In this document: piece by piece, positions 9,813 through 18,977 of the stretch
How positions within the stretch are numbered: position 1 is the stretch's first letter
Layout: every line of letters starts with the position of its first letter
Assembly (NCBI RefSeq): GCF_045310675.1
Contig: NZ_JBJHZZ010000001.1
Span: 434,001 to 498,000 of the forward strand
DNA length: 64,000 nt
DNA from: Clostridium_AT stratigraminis
GTDB lineage: Bacteria > Bacillota > Clostridia > Clostridiales > Clostridiaceae
Direction of reading: 5' to 3'
Position numbers and translations under genes: made by a program
The notes under the pieces: generated by a model
Told to the model about the DNA's origin: nothing
Database searches by the model: none
The model's input: the letters and a program-made list of their open reading frames with translations, nothing else

Positions 9813-11171
9813 TTACATTATCATTCCTTCAGAATGATTTTCAGCAGGTTTTATGCTGGTATCTACTTTTTCACCGTGATTTAACCAGGCATTGAGAATT
9901 ACTGCTAAAACTGATGCTGAAACTATACCGCTGCTAAAAATTGATTGGAATATTTGAGGAGTATGAGTCAATAATGTTGGAACTGCTGTAATACCAAGAC
10001 CTAAGCCTATGGAACATGCAACTACTAACATATTTGAATTTTTATTAAAATCAACAACTGAAAGCATCTTAACTCCAGCTACAGCAACCATAGCAAACAT
10101 TATAGTAGTAGCTCCACCAATAACTGGCTGAGGAATTATTGTAGCTAAGGCAGCAAATTTTGGAATTAATCCAAGTGCAACTAGAATTATACCAGAAGCG
10201 ACTACAACAAAACGGCTAGCAACTTTACTAAGAGCTAATAAGCCTAGGTTTTGATTAAAAGTTGTATAAGGGAAGGAGTTAAATATACCACCTAAAATAG
10301 TAGCAATACCTTCTGCTCTTATTCCTTTAACAATATCTTTTTCAGTTATTTCTTTGTCACAAACTTGTCCGATTCCAAGGAAGGTTCCAGTGGATTCTAT
10401 CATTACAACCAGCATAACAAAGGTCATCATAATTATTGATCCAATATTAAATTGAGGTACACCAAAGCTAAAAGGTTTTACAAAACTAATCCATTTTGCA
10501 TTTGTAACTACTGAGAAATCAACCATGCCCATAAATGCTGCAACAATGGTACCTAGAATAATACCATTCAAAACAGAAATAGCTTGGAAAAATCCTTTAA
10601 AGTACTTATTTGATATTAAAACTACTATCATAACAAAAGCAGCAAGCAATAAATTTCTCATACTTCCAAAGTCTTTTGCTCCTGATCCTCCGCCAATACT
10701 TGTTACACCAACATTTATTAAGGAAAGACCAATCATGGTAACAACTGTTCCGGTTACAACAGTAGGGAAGAACTTAAGTATCTTACCATACAGTGGAGCT
10801 ATAAGAATTACAATAATCGCTGCTACAATTATTGAACCATAGGCCGTTGGCATCCCAAACTTCTGTCCAATAATAATCAGTGGACCAACAGCAGCAAAAG
10901 TACAACCTAATATAGCTGGAAGTTTGATACCTATATATGGTCCAATACCGATGGCTTGAAGTAAAGTTGCTAAACCGCAGGTAAATAGGTCTGCAGCAAC
11001 TAGCATTGCCAAGTGTTGAGGAGTTAAACCAACAGCTGAACCAATGATTAATGGTACTGCGACTGCACCAGCATACATTGCAAGAACGTGCTGTAATCCT
11101 AATGTAGCTAACTGTCCAATAGGCAGTACTTCATTAACTCTGTCTACTTTTTTAGCTTTTTCTTCTGACAT
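9813..11171 (-). CDS. Nucleobase:cation symporter-2 permease (xanthine/urate/uracil type)
   Basis: A 452-aa membrane protein with about 12-14 hydrophobic segments takes up a purine base or urate with a cation. The start VLPIGQLATLGLQHVLAMYAGAVAVPL is typical of the NCS2/NAT family. The NAT signature is seen as QNLGLLALSK near residue 305. It resembles E. coli XanQ/UacT and B. subtilis PbuX/PucJK, and I cannot separate xanthine from urate specificity. The ATG has the RBS gggggtat. It is transcribed divergently from ygeW and carries its own purine operator at 11346-11365, so the island likely controls uptake and breakdown together. Confidence 0.85.
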   Translation of the reverse strand: MSEEKAKKVDRVNEVLPIGQLATLGLQHVLAMYAGAVAVPLIIGSAVGLTPQHLAMLVAADLFTCGLATLLQAIGIGPYIGIKLPAILGCTFAAVGPLIIIGQKFGMPTAYGSIIVAAIIVILIAPLYGKILKFFPTVVTGTVVTMIGLSLINVGVTSIGGGSGAKDFGSMRNLLLAAFVMIVVLISNKYFKGFFQAISVLNGIILGTIVAAFMGMVDFSVVTNAKWISFVKPFSFGVPQFNIGSIIMMTFVMLVVMIESTGTFLGIGQVCDKEITEKDIVKGIRAEGIATILGGIFNSFPYTTFNQNLGLLALSKVASRFVVVASGIILVALGLIPKFAALATIIPQPVIGGATTIMFAMVAVAGVKMLSVVDFNKNSNMLVVACSIGLGLGITAVPTLLTHTPQIFQSIFSSGIVSASVLAVILNAWLNHGEKVDTSIKPAENHSEGMIM

Positions 11172-11345
11172 TATAATACCCCCTAAAAATTTTTTTATTT
11201 TAACGCTTCAAGAAAATATTTTATGAAGCACTAAATTCTAAAGTAATGCAGTAAAACAAAAGTAGAATTTAAAAGTTAAATGGATAAATGATATTGTCAA
11301 TCTGTTAACATTGACAGCGTTTTCAGAAAAGAATTCAAAATATAC

Positions 11346-11393
11346 TGACTAACTGATTAGTTTAATTTTATTATAATATTTTAAATTTGTAAA
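11346..11393 (-). promoter_or_regulatory. Permease promoter with purine-regulon operator
   Basis: On the minus strand TTTACA (11393-11388), a 17-base spacer and TAAAAT (11370-11365) precede the operator TTAAACTAATCAGTTAGTCA (11365-11346). The arrangement is the same as at the other purine promoters: the palindrome starts at the -10 box. Confidence 0.7.
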
Positions 11394-11531
11394 TATTCAA
11401 AATATAAAAATTAAAGATTTTTTGTAGAAAAAAATCTTTATATGTTTGAAAGTACAGAAAACCCCACTATTAAAGTAATATAAGTAGAATAAGGTCAAAA
11501 AAATATTTTTTATTCAGAAGTTGTTTGAATA

Positions 11532-11578
11532 TTGACAAAGAAACGCAGTTATAATAAAATTAGATTGACTAATCAATC
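11532..11578 (+). promoter_or_regulatory. ygeW promoter with purine-regulon operator
   Basis: TTGACA (11532-11537), a 17-base spacer and TAAAAT (11555-11560) are followed by the perfect palindrome GATTGACTAATCAATC (11563-11578), whose arms are GATTGA and TCAATC. The 21 bases ending in the -35 box are nearly identical to those at the xdhABC promoter (one mismatch). Confidence 0.8.
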
Positions 11579-11673
11579 AAATAGTTATAAATTTCAAAAT
11601 AATTTGGTTTCATAAAAATGAAATTCAAAGAAAAAAACTTTATCAAATGAATAAAAATTAAGGAGTGGGCTAA

Positions 11674-12870
11674 ATGGAAGAAATTAAAGGCTTGATTCAA
11701 AAATTAGGAAAATTAGATCACAAGAACATGTACAATAATGACTTTTTACTTACATGGGAAAAAACAGACGATGAAATCCAATCAGTATTCACTGTAGCAG
11801 ACATACTTCGTAAAATGAGGGAAAATAATATTTCTACTAAAATTTTTGACAGCGGGCTTGGAATTTCAGTTTTCCGCGATAATTCAACTAGGACAAGATT
11901 CAGCTTTGCAAGTGCTTGCAATTTATTAGGACTTGAAGTTCAAGACTTAGATGAAGGAAAATCTCAAATTGCCCACGGAGAAACAGTTCGTGAAACAGCA
12001 AACATGATTTCCTTTATGGCTGACGTAATCGGTATAAGAGATGACATGTTTATCGGAAAAGGAAATAAATATATGAGAGAAGTTTCTGAAGCTGTTAAGT
12101 CAGGAAACGAAGAAGGAGTTTTAGAACAACGTCCAACTCTTGTAAATTTACAATGTGATATAGATCATCCTACTCAAGCAATGGCTGATATGCTGCACAT
12201 AATTCACCATTTTGGAGGAGTAGAAAATCTTAAAGGAAAGAAGCTTGCTATGACTTGGGCATATTCACCTTCATATGGTAAGCCACTTTCAGTTCCACAA
12301 GGTATTGTTGGACTAATGACTAGAATGGGTATGGAAGTAACACTTGCTCATCCAGAAGGTTATGATCTTATGCCGGAAGTAGAAGAAGTTGCTAGAAAAA
12401 ATGCAGAACTAAGCGGTGGAAAATTTGTGAAAACAAATTCTATGGAAGAAGCATTTAAAGATGCTGATATTGTTTATCCAAAGAGCTGGGCTTCTTTCGC
12501 TGCTATGGAAAAGAGAACTAATTTGTATGGTGAAGGTAAGTTTGATGAAATAAAGGTACTTGAAAAAGAGCTTTTAGCAGAAAATGCAAAGCATAAAGAA
12601 TGGGAATGTACTGAAGAAATGATGAAGCTTACAAAGGACGGTAAAGCTTTGTACATGCACTGCTTGCCAGCTGATATAACTGGCGTTAGCTGCAAAGAAG
12701 GAGAGGTTGAAGCTTCTGTATTTGATAGATATCGTACACCACTATATCAAGAAGCTGGTTATAAACCATATATTATTGCTGCAATGATGTTCTTAAGCAA
12801 GGTTAAAAATCCTGTTAATACTTTAGATGGACTTTTAAACAAAAGTACACCAAGATTTTTTCAAAAATAG
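11674..12870 (+). CDS. ygeW: Knotted carbamoyltransferase YgeW
   Basis: This member of the aspartate/ornithine carbamoyltransferase superfamily has no firmly established substrate. In purine-degrading clusters it is thought to transfer or release a carbamoyl group that feeds carbamate kinase. The carbamoyl-phosphate motif STRTR sits at residues 71-75 (FRDNSTRTRFSFAS). The second-substrate motif HCLPAD is near residue 330, and the Lys-rich internal stretches typical of YgeW are present. At 398 aa it matches E. coli YgeW. RBS aaggagtg precedes the ATG. A stem-loop separates it from ygfK, so it can be made alone. Confidence 0.9.
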   Translation: MEEIKGLIQKLGKLDHKNMYNNDFLLTWEKTDDEIQSVFTVADILRKMRENNISTKIFDSGLGISVFRDNSTRTRFSFASACNLLGLEVQDLDEGKSQIAHGETVRETANMISFMADVIGIRDDMFIGKGNKYMREVSEAVKSGNEEGVLEQRPTLVNLQCDIDHPTQAMADMLHIIHHFGGVENLKGKKLAMTWAYSPSYGKPLSVPQGIVGLMTRMGMEVTLAHPEGYDLMPEVEEVARKNAELSGGKFVKTNSMEEAFKDADIVYPKSWASFAAMEKRTNLYGEGKFDEIKVLEKELLAENAKHKEWECTEEMMKLTKDGKALYMHCLPADITGVSCKEGEVEASVFDRYRTPLYQEAGYKPYIIAAMMFLSKVKNPVNTLDGLLNKSTPRFFQK

Positions 12871-12882
12871 ACTTTAATTTGC

Positions 12883-12927
12883 GGAGTGTTCCAACTTAAG
12901 TTTTGGAACACTCCAAATCATATTTTT
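12883..12927 (+). terminator. Stem-loop between ygeW and ygfK
   Basis: GGAGTGTTCCAA and TTGGAACACTCC form a perfect 12-bp stem with an 8-base loop, then aaatcatattttt. It is probably a partial terminator, because ygfK has no obvious own operator-promoter in the 33 bases that remain. Confidence 0.65.
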
Positions 12928-12960
12928 AAAATTAATCCAAATAAAACAAGGGGGTAAATT

Positions 12961-15900
12961 ATGAGCGATAGAATGAGACCGATTTCATTTTCTAAAATGA
13001 TTAATTGGGTTACAGATGAATTAAAGGCGAAAGAAACAATTTTCGGAATTCATAAAGATAAATTTTATAAAAATAATACTGGAAGCTTTATAAAGCTTTT
13101 TGGTGAAAAATTAGCTTCTCCAATTGGACCTGCTGCAGGACCGAATTCTCAACTTACACAAAACATAGTTGCGTCTTACTTAACCGGTTCACGGTTCATA
13201 GAACTTAAGACAGTACAAATCTTAGACGGAGAGGATTTGCCAGTAGCAAAGCCTTGTATACTAGCTGAGGATGAATGCTACAATGTAGAGTGGTCTACTG
13301 AATTAAGAGTACCTGAAGCCTATGATGAATATGTTAAGGCTTGGTTTTTAATTCACCTTTTAATGAAGGAACTTAATATAAGTGAAAATCGAGATTTCAT
13401 GTTTAACATGAGCGTAGGCTATGATTTAGAAGGTATTAAGTCACCAAAAATTGATGCCTATATAGAAGGAATGCGTAATGCTTCCAATACTGAAATATGG
13501 AATGAATGCATGGAAGTGCTTTCTTCTAACTTAAATAAATTTAGTAATTTTACAAAAGAAGATTTAAATGGTATTTCCCCAGTAATTTGTCCATCCATTA
13601 CACTTTCAACCCTGCATGGATGTCCTCCTGCTGAAATTGAAAGAATTGCAAACTATTTACTTAAAGAAAAAAATCTTCATACCTTCATAAAAATGAATCC
13701 AACACTCCTTGGAGAAAAGTTCGTTAGAGAAACCTTTGATTCAATGGGGTATGATTATATAACCTTAAATGGACATCACTTTATACATGATCTGCAGTAT
13801 AATGATGCAATTGAAATGCTAAAGAGATTAAAGGTTACAGCAAAAGAGCTTGGTCTTGAAATAGGAGTGAAGCTTACAAATACTCTACCAACAAAAATAA
13901 CTAATAAAGAGCTGCCTGGTGAAGAAATGTATATGTCAGGACGTTCCCTATTCCCCCTTTCAATTACTCTAGCTAGTAAATTAGCAAAGGATTTCAATGG
14001 GGATTTACAGATTTCTTACTCAGGTGGAGCTGATTTCTTTAACATAGAGAAGATACTTAATACTGGAATTCAGCCAATTACCTTTGCAACAACTATATTA
14101 AAGCCAGGTGGATATGAAAGAATAACTCAAATGGCCAATAAATTAGAATCACTTCTAAAGGGTGAGTTCAAAGGAATAGATGTTAATAAACTTGAAGCAT
14201 TAGCAAAGGATGCTGCAATTAATAAGCATCATAAGAAAGAGTTAAGGCCTGTAGGAAGCAGAAAGCTTGCTTCAAAATTGCCTGTTTTTGATTGTGCTAT
14301 AGCACCATGTACTATAGGCTGCCCAATAAATCAGCAAATACCAGAATATATTTCCTTAGTTGGTGCAAAAAAATATGATGAAGCATTTAACGTTATTGCA
14401 AAAGATAACACTTCACCAGCTATAACTGGTACTATTTGCGATCATAAATGTCAATTTAAATGTACAAGGCTTGATTATGATGAATCAGTTCTAATTAGGG
14501 ATATGAAAAAAATAGCTGTTTTAAATGCAGAGGATAATTTTATAGATAATATTAAAATAGCTGATCTTAAGAGCGGCAAGAAGGCAGTAGTTATAGGTGC
14601 AGGTGCCGCTGGTCTAGCAGCAGCTCTTTTCCTAAGAAGAAATGGCTTAGATGTAACTGTAAAGGAAAAAAGAGAAAAGCCATATGGCATAGTAGAATAT
14701 GTAATTCCGGAGTTTAGAATTCCTTCAGACATGATTAAAAAGGATTTTGAACTTGTTAAAAAGCAAGGAGTAAAGTTCGAGTTTGGAGCTGGTGAGAACT
14801 TCAATGTAGAGGAATTAAAGAAGGAATACGACTATGTTATTTTAGCAATTGGAGCATCTAAGAGAGGACAATTAAAATTAGAGGAAGGCACTGATAAGGC
14901 ATTAAATGCAATAGATTTTCTAGAAAACTTCAAGGCTAACAAGGGAAATGTATCCTTAGGAAAGCATGTTTGCGTAATTGGCGGCGGAGATGTAGCAATG
15001 GACTCTTCTCGTGCAGCAAGCAGGGCACCAGGAGTTGAAAGTGTTACCATTGTTTATAGAAGAACTAAGAAGTTTATGCCAGCAGATATAGAAGAACTGG
15101 AACTAGCTGCAAATGATGGAGTTATATTTAAGGAACTTTTATCTCCTAAAGCTATAAAGGATGGTAAGTTAATCTGTGATGTTATGGCACTTGGAGAAAG
15201 AGACGCTTCAGGTAGAAGAAGCTCGGTTAAAACTGGTGAAACTGCTATATTAGACGCTGATACAGTTATTTTTGCCGTTGGTGAACAGGTAGACAGTGAG
15301 GTGCTTAGAAATAACGAAATAGAATTAGACCCTAAAGGACATGCTAAGGTTAATTCCTCCTGCGAAACAAATATCAGCAATGTATATGTTATTGGAGATA
15401 TGAAAAAAGGTCCAGCAACAGTAGTCAAAGCTATAGCTGATGGTAAAGCAGCAGCAAAGGCTATTCTTTCAAAGGAATGCTTAGGTAATGACTTTGACGA
15501 TAAGAATATAGAATTAAGTGAAAAATCCCTCTATGAAAAGAAGGGTATATTAAAAGATCCTGCTCATGATGAAAAAGAATCAGAAAGATGCCTTGCTTGC
15601 AATCATATTTGCGAACTTTGTGTTGATGTTTGTCCAAATAGAGCAAATATGCTTGTTCTGGTAGAAGGTAATTATTTTGAATCTGAGCATCAAATTCTGC
15701 ATTTAGATGGAATGTGCAATGAGTGTGGAAACTGTGGTGTTTTCTGTCCTCATACTGGTAATCCTTATAAGGACAAAGTTACATTATTCTGGTCAGAGGA
15801 AGATTTTAAGGATAGTACAAATATAGGTTTCTTAGTTCTAGATAGAGAAAGCGGCAGCTGCTTAGTAAGAACAGAAGATGGAGCAACAGCTCATTACAGC

Positions 15901-15981
15901 TTTGAAAATGAAACTGAAGTATCAGAAAAGATGGCTTCTATAATTAAGAGTGTAATTTATAATTACCGCTATATACTATAG
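12961..15981 (+). CDS. ygfK: Putative selenate reductase / purine-pathway iron-sulfur flavoprotein YgfK
   Basis: This is a large modular redox protein of 1006 aa. The first ~430 residues are a barrel-like domain related to dihydropyrimidine/dihydroorotate dehydrogenases (SPIGPAAGPNSQLTQN; STLHGCPP). Then come a Cys cluster (CAIAPCTIGCPINQQ), an FAD Rossmann motif VIGAGAAGLAAALFLRR (near 542), an NAD(P) motif VIGGGDVAMDSSRAA (near 675), and C-terminal ferredoxin Cys groups CLACNHICELCVDVCP and CNECGNCGVFCP. The order resembles dihydropyrimidine dehydrogenase. The old name 'selenate reductase' is by genetic association. In urate-degrading gut anaerobes this gene belongs to the conserved set, suggesting a reductive step on the purine-derived ring; the exact reaction is inference. 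Confidence 0.88.
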   Translation: MSDRMRPISFSKMINWVTDELKAKETIFGIHKDKFYKNNTGSFIKLFGEKLASPIGPAAGPNSQLTQNIVASYLTGSRFIELKTVQILDGEDLPVAKPCILAEDECYNVEWSTELRVPEAYDEYVKAWFLIHLLMKELNISENRDFMFNMSVGYDLEGIKSPKIDAYIEGMRNASNTEIWNECMEVLSSNLNKFSNFTKEDLNGISPVICPSITLSTLHGCPPAEIERIANYLLKEKNLHTFIKMNPTLLGEKFVRETFDSMGYDYITLNGHHFIHDLQYNDAIEMLKRLKVTAKELGLEIGVKLTNTLPTKITNKELPGEEMYMSGRSLFPLSITLASKLAKDFNGDLQISYSGGADFFNIEKILNTGIQPITFATTILKPGGYERITQMANKLESLLKGEFKGIDVNKLEALAKDAAINKHHKKELRPVGSRKLASKLPVFDCAIAPCTIGCPINQQIPEYISLVGAKKYDEAFNVIAKDNTSPAITGTICDHKCQFKCTRLDYDESVLIRDMKKIAVLNAEDNFIDNIKIADLKSGKKAVVIGAGAAGLAAALFLRRNGLDVTVKEKREKPYGIVEYVIPEFRIPSDMIKKDFELVKKQGVKFEFGAGENFNVEELKKEYDYVILAIGASKRGQLKLEEGTDKALNAIDFLENFKANKGNVSLGKHVCVIGGGDVAMDSSRAASRAPGVESVTIVYRRTKKFMPADIEELELAANDGVIFKELLSPKAIKDGKLICDVMALGERDASGRRSSVKTGETAILDADTVIFAVGEQVDSEVLRNNEIELDPKGHAKVNSSCETNISNVYVIGDMKKGPATVVKAIADGKAAAKAILSKECLGNDFDDKNIELSEKSLYEKKGILKDPAHDEKESERCLACNHICELCVDVCPNRANMLVLVEGNYFESEHQILHLDGMCNECGNCGVFCPHTGNPYKDKVTLFWSEEDFKDSTNIGFLVLDRESGSCLVRTEDGATAHYSFENETEVSEKMASIIKSVIYNYRYIL

Positions 15982-16031
15982 ATTTGTTTATATATGGTTA
16001 AGCAATTAGTTACTTATGGGGAGGGAAAGAC

Positions 16032-17360
16032 ATGCTACTTATTGGAAATGGAAAGGTTATAACTAGAGATAACAGTAGACCAATAATAGACAACGGCTGC
16101 GTTGCTATTGATGGAAAGAAAATTATAGAAGTAGGTAATACAAAAGAGCTTAAAGAAAAATATAGTTCAGCACGCTTTATTGATGCTAAAGGTAAGCTTA
16201 TTATGCCAGGCTTCATAAATGCGCATATGCATTATTACAGTACCTTTGCTAGAGGCATGGCAAATGATAGCCCAGCACCTAAAAATTTTGTGGATATATT
16301 AAAAGGACTTTGGTGGAGGCTGGATAAAGTATTAACCTTAGAAGACGTATATTACAGTGCAGCTGTTCCTATGATTGACCAAATTAAAAATGGAGTTACT
16401 ACAGCAATAGATCATCATGCCAGTCCTTTTGCAATTAAAGGAAGCTTATTTAAAATTGCAGAAGCTGCAGAAACTTTTGGCATAAGAAGCAACCTTTGCT
16501 ATGAAACCTCTGATAGAGATGGAGAAAAGATTTCAGAAGAAGGAATTGCTGAAAATGTAGAATTTATTAAGTACTGCAACAAGAAAGATGATGATATGAT
16601 GAAGGCAATGTTCGGACTTCATGCCTCAATGACAATTTCAGATAAAACTATAGATAGATGTTTATCTGAAATAAATGGATTAAATACAGGCTTCCATGTA
16701 CATTGCGCAGAGGGAATTCAGGATGTAGAAGATTCAAAGGCAAAGTATGGTAAAGGCGTTATAGAAAGATGGTATGATGCAGGGGTACTTTCAAATAAAA
16801 CCATAGCAGTTCATTGTATACACATTACAGAAAAAGAAATGAATATGCTAAAAGAAAAAGATACTATGGTTGTTCATAATCCTGAATCAAATATGGGTAA
16901 CGCCGTAGGAGCTTCTCCAATACTTGAGATGCATAAAAAAGGAATTTTATTAGGTCTAGGAACAGATGCCTATACTAATGATATGATGGAATCCTATAAG
17001 GTTGCAAATATAATTCACAAGCATGTTAAAGGAGACTCTACTGTAGCTTGGGCAGAGGTTCCTGATATGCTTTTCAACAATAATAGAAAAATAGTTGAGA
17101 GATTTATAGATGGAAAAGTGGGAATACTACAAGAGGGTGCATTAGCAGATGTAATTGTGGTGGATTATAACCCACCAACCCCAATAAATGAAAACAATAT
17201 TAATGGTCATTTATTATTTGGTATTACTGGAAAGAATGTTGATACTACAATAGTAAATGGTAAGGTACTTATGGAAGCTAGAAAGCTTGTTAATATAGAC
17301 GAAGAAAGAATTATGGCAAAAAGCCGTGAATTAGCTGCTAGAGTTTGGGAGAGATTCTAG
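16032..17360 (+). CDS. ssnA: Putative aminohydrolase SsnA
   Basis: This 442-aa amidohydrolase of the TRZ/ATZ/guanine deaminase group is likely a ring-opening or deaminating hydrolase in purine breakdown. The metal ligands H65/H67 lie in GFINAHMHYYSTFARGM, with later HVHCAEG, AVHCIHI and the Asp in GLGTDAYTND. The N-terminal beta-domain (GNGKVITRD) and C-terminal ADVIVVDY belong to the same fold. The gene lies 50 bp after ygfK with RBS ggggagg, in the order ygfK-ssnA also found in E. coli. The substrate is not established from sequence. Confidence 0.88.
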   Translation: MLLIGNGKVITRDNSRPIIDNGCVAIDGKKIIEVGNTKELKEKYSSARFIDAKGKLIMPGFINAHMHYYSTFARGMANDSPAPKNFVDILKGLWWRLDKVLTLEDVYYSAAVPMIDQIKNGVTTAIDHHASPFAIKGSLFKIAEAAETFGIRSNLCYETSDRDGEKISEEGIAENVEFIKYCNKKDDDMMKAMFGLHASMTISDKTIDRCLSEINGLNTGFHVHCAEGIQDVEDSKAKYGKGVIERWYDAGVLSNKTIAVHCIHITEKEMNMLKEKDTMVVHNPESNMGNAVGASPILEMHKKGILLGLGTDAYTNDMMESYKVANIIHKHVKGDSTVAWAEVPDMLFNNNRKIVERFIDGKVGILQEGALADVIVVDYNPPTPINENNINGHLLFGITGKNVDTTIVNGKVLMEARKLVNIDEERIMAKSRELAARVWERF

Positions 17361-17402
17361 ATTTTACACTATGTCAAAACTTGTTTGCTACAATATTCTG
17401 AA

Positions 17403-17431
17403 TTGACTAATAAAGTCTTATGTTGTATTAT
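17403..17431 (+). promoter_or_regulatory. Probable promoter of the tetR1-yqeC operon
   Basis: TTGACT (17403-17408), 17 bases, then TATTAT (17426-17431). The -35 region overlaps TTGACTAATAAAGTC, a partial match to the purine operator core, so weak autoregulation is possible. The match is much poorer than at the eight other sites. Confidence 0.4.
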
Positions 17432-17461
17432 TTTATTAGGATATTTAAGCTCTCTGGTAAG

Positions 17462-17503
17462 TTTAATCACAGTCAAAATTTACAAGTTTTGGCTGTGATT
17501 AAA
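17462..17503 (+). other. Long hairpin in the ssnA-tetR1 gap
   Basis: A 17-bp stem (TTTAATCACAG.. with ..CTGTGATTAAA, one G-U) closes an 8-base loop. No T-run follows on either strand, so it is either an atypical ssnA terminator or a stem in the 5' leader of tetR1. Confidence 0.5.
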
Positions 17504-17584
17504 TTAAAATTAATACATTTCTACGTCATCACCGGATAGTAAATACAATTACAGAAACTTAAATTTCTGAGGAAAGAGGCTTAT

Positions 17585-18172
17585 ATGTCTAAAGATATAG
17601 AAAAAAAAATTCTTGATGCTACCTTGGAGACAATTGCCAGGGAAAAAATTAGCGGAACAAGAATGCATTTAATTGCTGACGAAGCAAATATGAGTCAATC
17701 TAATCTACATTACTATTTTCCAACAAAAAACGATTTGATTATTGCACTTATGGATGATCTGCAAAAGAGATTTTCAAGTAAAAGAACTGAATCTATTGAT
17801 GTTAAGAATAAATCCTTAAATGAAAATATTCATGGAATACTTGAGGAAAAGAAATATGATATTTTAAATAATAAAAAAGTAGATTATGCTCAGTTTGACT
17901 TTTGGGTACAGGGAACTGTAAACCCGGAAATAAGGGTTAAATTTCAAAAAACCTTTGAAGAATGGCGTGAAAACATAAAGGAAGTTTTAGAACACAATAA
18001 GGTTCCATCCACTATAGATTCTAAGAATGCTGAAATGCTGCCTTTTATAATTGTATCATTGATGATGGGGGCATCTATGCAGTATCTCATTGATGAGGGA
18101 AAGTTTGATTTGGATGAATATTTCACAGCCTGTGAAAAGTTAGTTTTAGAATTTCTTGAAAACATGGCCTAA
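17585..18172 (+). CDS. TetR/AcrR family regulator, paralogue 1
   Basis: This 195-aa one-component repressor has an N-terminal HTH, ILDATLETIAREKISGTRMHLIADEANMSQSNLHYYFPTKNDLI (about residues 9-55), and a ligand-binding C-terminal half. It opens the selenium/molybdenum cofactor operon, lying 15 bp before yqeC. It closely resembles the second TetR of the window (start SKDIEKKILDA versus PKDIEKRILDA; shared DYAQFDFWVQGTVN and YLIDEGKFDLDEYF). I infer that one or both bind the purine palindromes and respond to a purine or pathway intermediate. The ATG follows RBS gaaagagg. Confidence 0.85.
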   Translation: MSKDIEKKILDATLETIAREKISGTRMHLIADEANMSQSNLHYYFPTKNDLIIALMDDLQKRFSSKRTESIDVKNKSLNENIHGILEEKKYDILNNKKVDYAQFDFWVQGTVNPEIRVKFQKTFEEWRENIKEVLEHNKVPSTIDSKNAEMLPFIIVSLMMGASMQYLIDEGKFDLDEYFTACEKLVLEFLENMA

Positions 18173-18187
18173 GGCATGGTGGCTTAA

Positions 18188-18934
18188 ATGAAATTAAGTA
18201 AGATTTTAGATATAAAAGTAAACTCTGTTATATCTATTGTTGGAGCTGGGGGTAAAAGTACTTTAATGTACACCTTAGCTCAGGAATTAAGACAAGACTA
18301 TAAGTGCCTGGTTACAACAACAACTAAAATATACCTTCCATATAAAGAGCAATTTGATTATATGGCAATAGGAACTGAAGAATTTAACAAATTAAAGTAT
18401 AATCCTAATAAGGGAATATATGTTTATGGAAGTTCAATTAATGATGAAAATAAACTTATTGGAGTAAATCCAGCTGAGTTAGAAATAGATATACCTAATT
18501 TTCAATACTTATTGATAGAAGCAGATGGTTCTAAAAGAAAGCCAATTAAGGGCTGGAATAGCACTGAGCCAGTTATGCTTAGCGCAACTACTAATACAAT
18601 TGGAGTAATAAGTATTGAAGCCATAGGGAATAAAGTAAATAAAGATAACGTATTCCGAGTTAAGGAGTTTCTAAATATTACTAATACATCTGAAAACGAT
18701 ACTATTACTGAAGCTAATATTGTTTCATTAATATTTCATAAATATGGGCTATTTAAAAACTCTACTGGTGAAAAGATTCTATTTATAAATAAAGTAGAAA
18801 ATGAAGAGCAGCTGATTGAATCTGAAAAACTGATAGATAGAATTCTTAGGGAAAATATGAAACACTTTATATTAGATAAAATTATAGTTGGAAGCTTGTT
18901 AGAAAAAAAGTACAAATTATTTAATGTAAAATAA
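18188..18934 (+). CDS. yqeC: Selenium-dependent hydroxylase accessory protein YqeC
   Basis: A 248-aa protein of the YqeC family, found beside selenium-dependent molybdenum hydroxylases and thought to act in cofactor maturation. The nucleotide-binding P-loop-like start SIVGAGGKSTLMYTLAQEL (about residues 16-34), TTTTKIYLP, and IEADGSKRKPIKGW near residue 115 are family hallmarks. It lies between tetR1 and yqeB. The biochemical reaction is not established. Confidence 0.88.
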   Translation: MKLSKILDIKVNSVISIVGAGGKSTLMYTLAQELRQDYKCLVTTTTKIYLPYKEQFDYMAIGTEEFNKLKYNPNKGIYVYGSSINDENKLIGVNPAELEIDIPNFQYLLIEADGSKRKPIKGWNSTEPVMLSATTNTIGVISIEAIGNKVNKDNVFRVKEFLNITNTSENDTITEANIVSLIFHKYGLFKNSTGEKILFINKVENEEQLIESEKLIDRILRENMKHFILDKIIVGSLLEKKYKLFNVK

Positions 18935-18977
18935 CAAAATAAAATATATTCTTAACAGTTAAGGTGATGAGTAGGGT

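Larger units (their letters stand above)
11172..11673. other. Divergent regulatory region between the NCS2 permease and ygeW
   Basis: This 502-bp region has no gene. It holds the two operator-promoters listed separately. In the permease leader it also holds an inverted repeat TGTCAAT-N8-ATTGACA (11295-11316) and a hairpin GCTTCA/TGAAGC (11205-11229). The hairpin is followed on the minus strand by an A/T-rich tract just before the permease RBS and could attenuate transcription or block translation. Confidence 0.5.
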
